Origin: Psychrobacter glacincola
GTDB taxonomy: Bacteria; Pseudomonadota; Gammaproteobacteria; Pseudomonadales; Moraxellaceae
Length of the DNA stretch: 64,000 nucleotides
Assembly (NCBI RefSeq): GCF_904846215.1
Contig: NZ_CAJGZK010000007.1
Span: 1 to 64,000, forward strand
Reading direction: 5' to 3'
The first letter of the stretch is position 1. Each line of letters opens with the position of its first letter. This document shows positions 63,592 through 64,000 of the stretch, one piece after another. The translations under genes and the position numbers were made by a program. The notes beneath the pieces were generated by a model that had not been told where the DNA came from, made no database searches, and saw only the letters and a program-made list of their open reading frames with translations.

Positions 63592-64000
63592 TAAACGTCG
63601 TCCATATACAAGCGATGGCTATAAGAGCAAAGACGTAACGCCCTACCCATATATTGGCTAAAAATGCCTGAAAACAGGCTAAAGCGTTGCGACTGGCACA
63701 AGCGCTGTTTTGCTTGGCAAACATCATGGCAACTAAAGCCAAGCCAAAGACTGGCGTAAGCCCTAAACTGGTCGGTGCAAAATAATGCCACATCACCACG
63801 CCCATGATGATTAAAAACAGCGTCTGTAGTAATGAGATGATAATCACATCATAGCGACCAAATAATATCGCGGTTGATTTGACCCCTATCTTTATATCAT
63901 CCTCGCGGTCAGCCATCGCATATTGAGTATCATAAGCGACTGTCCAGCACATATAGGCAATGAATAATAACCAACACCAAATATCAGGCGCGCCTTGTAT
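63584..64000 (-). CDS. ubiA: 4-hydroxybenzoate polyprenyltransferase, C-terminal part
   Basis: The last 138 residues of a UbiA prenyltransferase; the gene continues beyond the right edge. The second aspartate-rich motif is clear as [21 protein letters not shown], which binds the prenyl diphosphate with Mg. Three or four membrane helices follow (about [45 protein letters not shown]). This enzyme attaches the polyprenyl tail to 4-hydroxybenzoate in ubiquinone synthesis. Overlaps the DUF4112 gene start. Confidence 0.92.
   Translation of the reverse strand: MQGAPDIWCWLLFIAYMCWTVAYDTQYAMADREDDIKIGVKSTAILFGRYDVIIISLLQTLFLIIMGVVMWHYFAPTSLGLTPVFGLALVAMMFAKQNSACASRNALACFQAFLANIWVGRYVFALIAIACIWTTFNG

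Overview
The window looks like the chromosome of a Moraxellaceae gammaproteobacterium, most likely Psychrobacter. The reasons are the moderate-to-low GC, the uvrA / MFS transporter / ssb block, a gspN-gspC-gspD secretion operon, a FimX-type twitching regulator, a TerC exporter and many copies of one short interspersed repeat. This assignment rests on gene order and protein character, not on a database search. No rRNA, tRNA or CRISPR array was seen.

Layout. 1-2.6 kb: edge of a probable insertion sequence, an MgtC remnant, a YqhA-like membrane protein and a TerC-family protein. 3.1-5.5 kb: a probable cystine ABC importer (tcyJ-tcyL-tcyN). 6-12.6 kb: a glycosyltransferase cluster (GT2 with galactosyltransferase-type C-terminus, GT28/MurG-like, GT4 and a membrane processive GT2) plus a protein of unknown function. 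13-20.6 kb: gdhA, a GNAT, a FrnE-type DsbA-family oxidoreductase, glutathione-dependent formaldehyde dehydrogenase with a divergent LysR regulator, an intact IS5-family element and a DUF4031 protein. 20.6-25.7 kb: the MoxR / DUF58 / transglutaminase (TgpA-like) operon and a cytochrome c lipoprotein. 26-36.5 kb: fimX with a PilZ-like partner, epmB divergent from efp, a hybrid histidine kinase, tcdA, a TatD-family hydrolase and a 51-residue membrane protein. 37-48 kb: gspD-gspC-gspN, an H-NS-like protein, ssb, an MFS transporter and uvrA. 48.1-50.6 kb: an AT-rich KAP P-loop NTPase gene cleanly split by an IS630-family element. 50.6-64 kb: housekeeping and signalling genes (DUF503, GNAT, Rieske-FAD reductase, truD, a GGDEF cyclase, PHP phosphoesterase, yciB, yciI, mnmC, lipoproteins, DUF4112, ubiA).

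The most unusual feature is a family of 12 repeats of about 137-156 bp, plus one end fragment. The repeats begin and end with TATAGT...ACTATA, consistent with TA target duplications. Their terminal 30 bp resemble the ends of the IS630-family element in this same window, so they look like MITEs mobilised by it. Inside, the two arms stay complementary although their sequence differs between subfamilies, around a nearly invariant core. Sister copies sit in inverted orientation on each side of gdhA, and another sister pair does so around gspD. One copy landed in the TA of a stop codon and one in the end of a small ORF.

Most genes lie on the minus strand. Functional groups seen are metabolite import and nitrogen assimilation (tcy genes, gdhA), surface glycan synthesis (GT cluster), EF-P modification (epmB with efp), type II secretion (gspNCD), c-di-GMP signalling for type IV pili (fimX, PilZ-like protein, GGDEF cyclase) and tRNA modification (tcdA, truD, mnmC).
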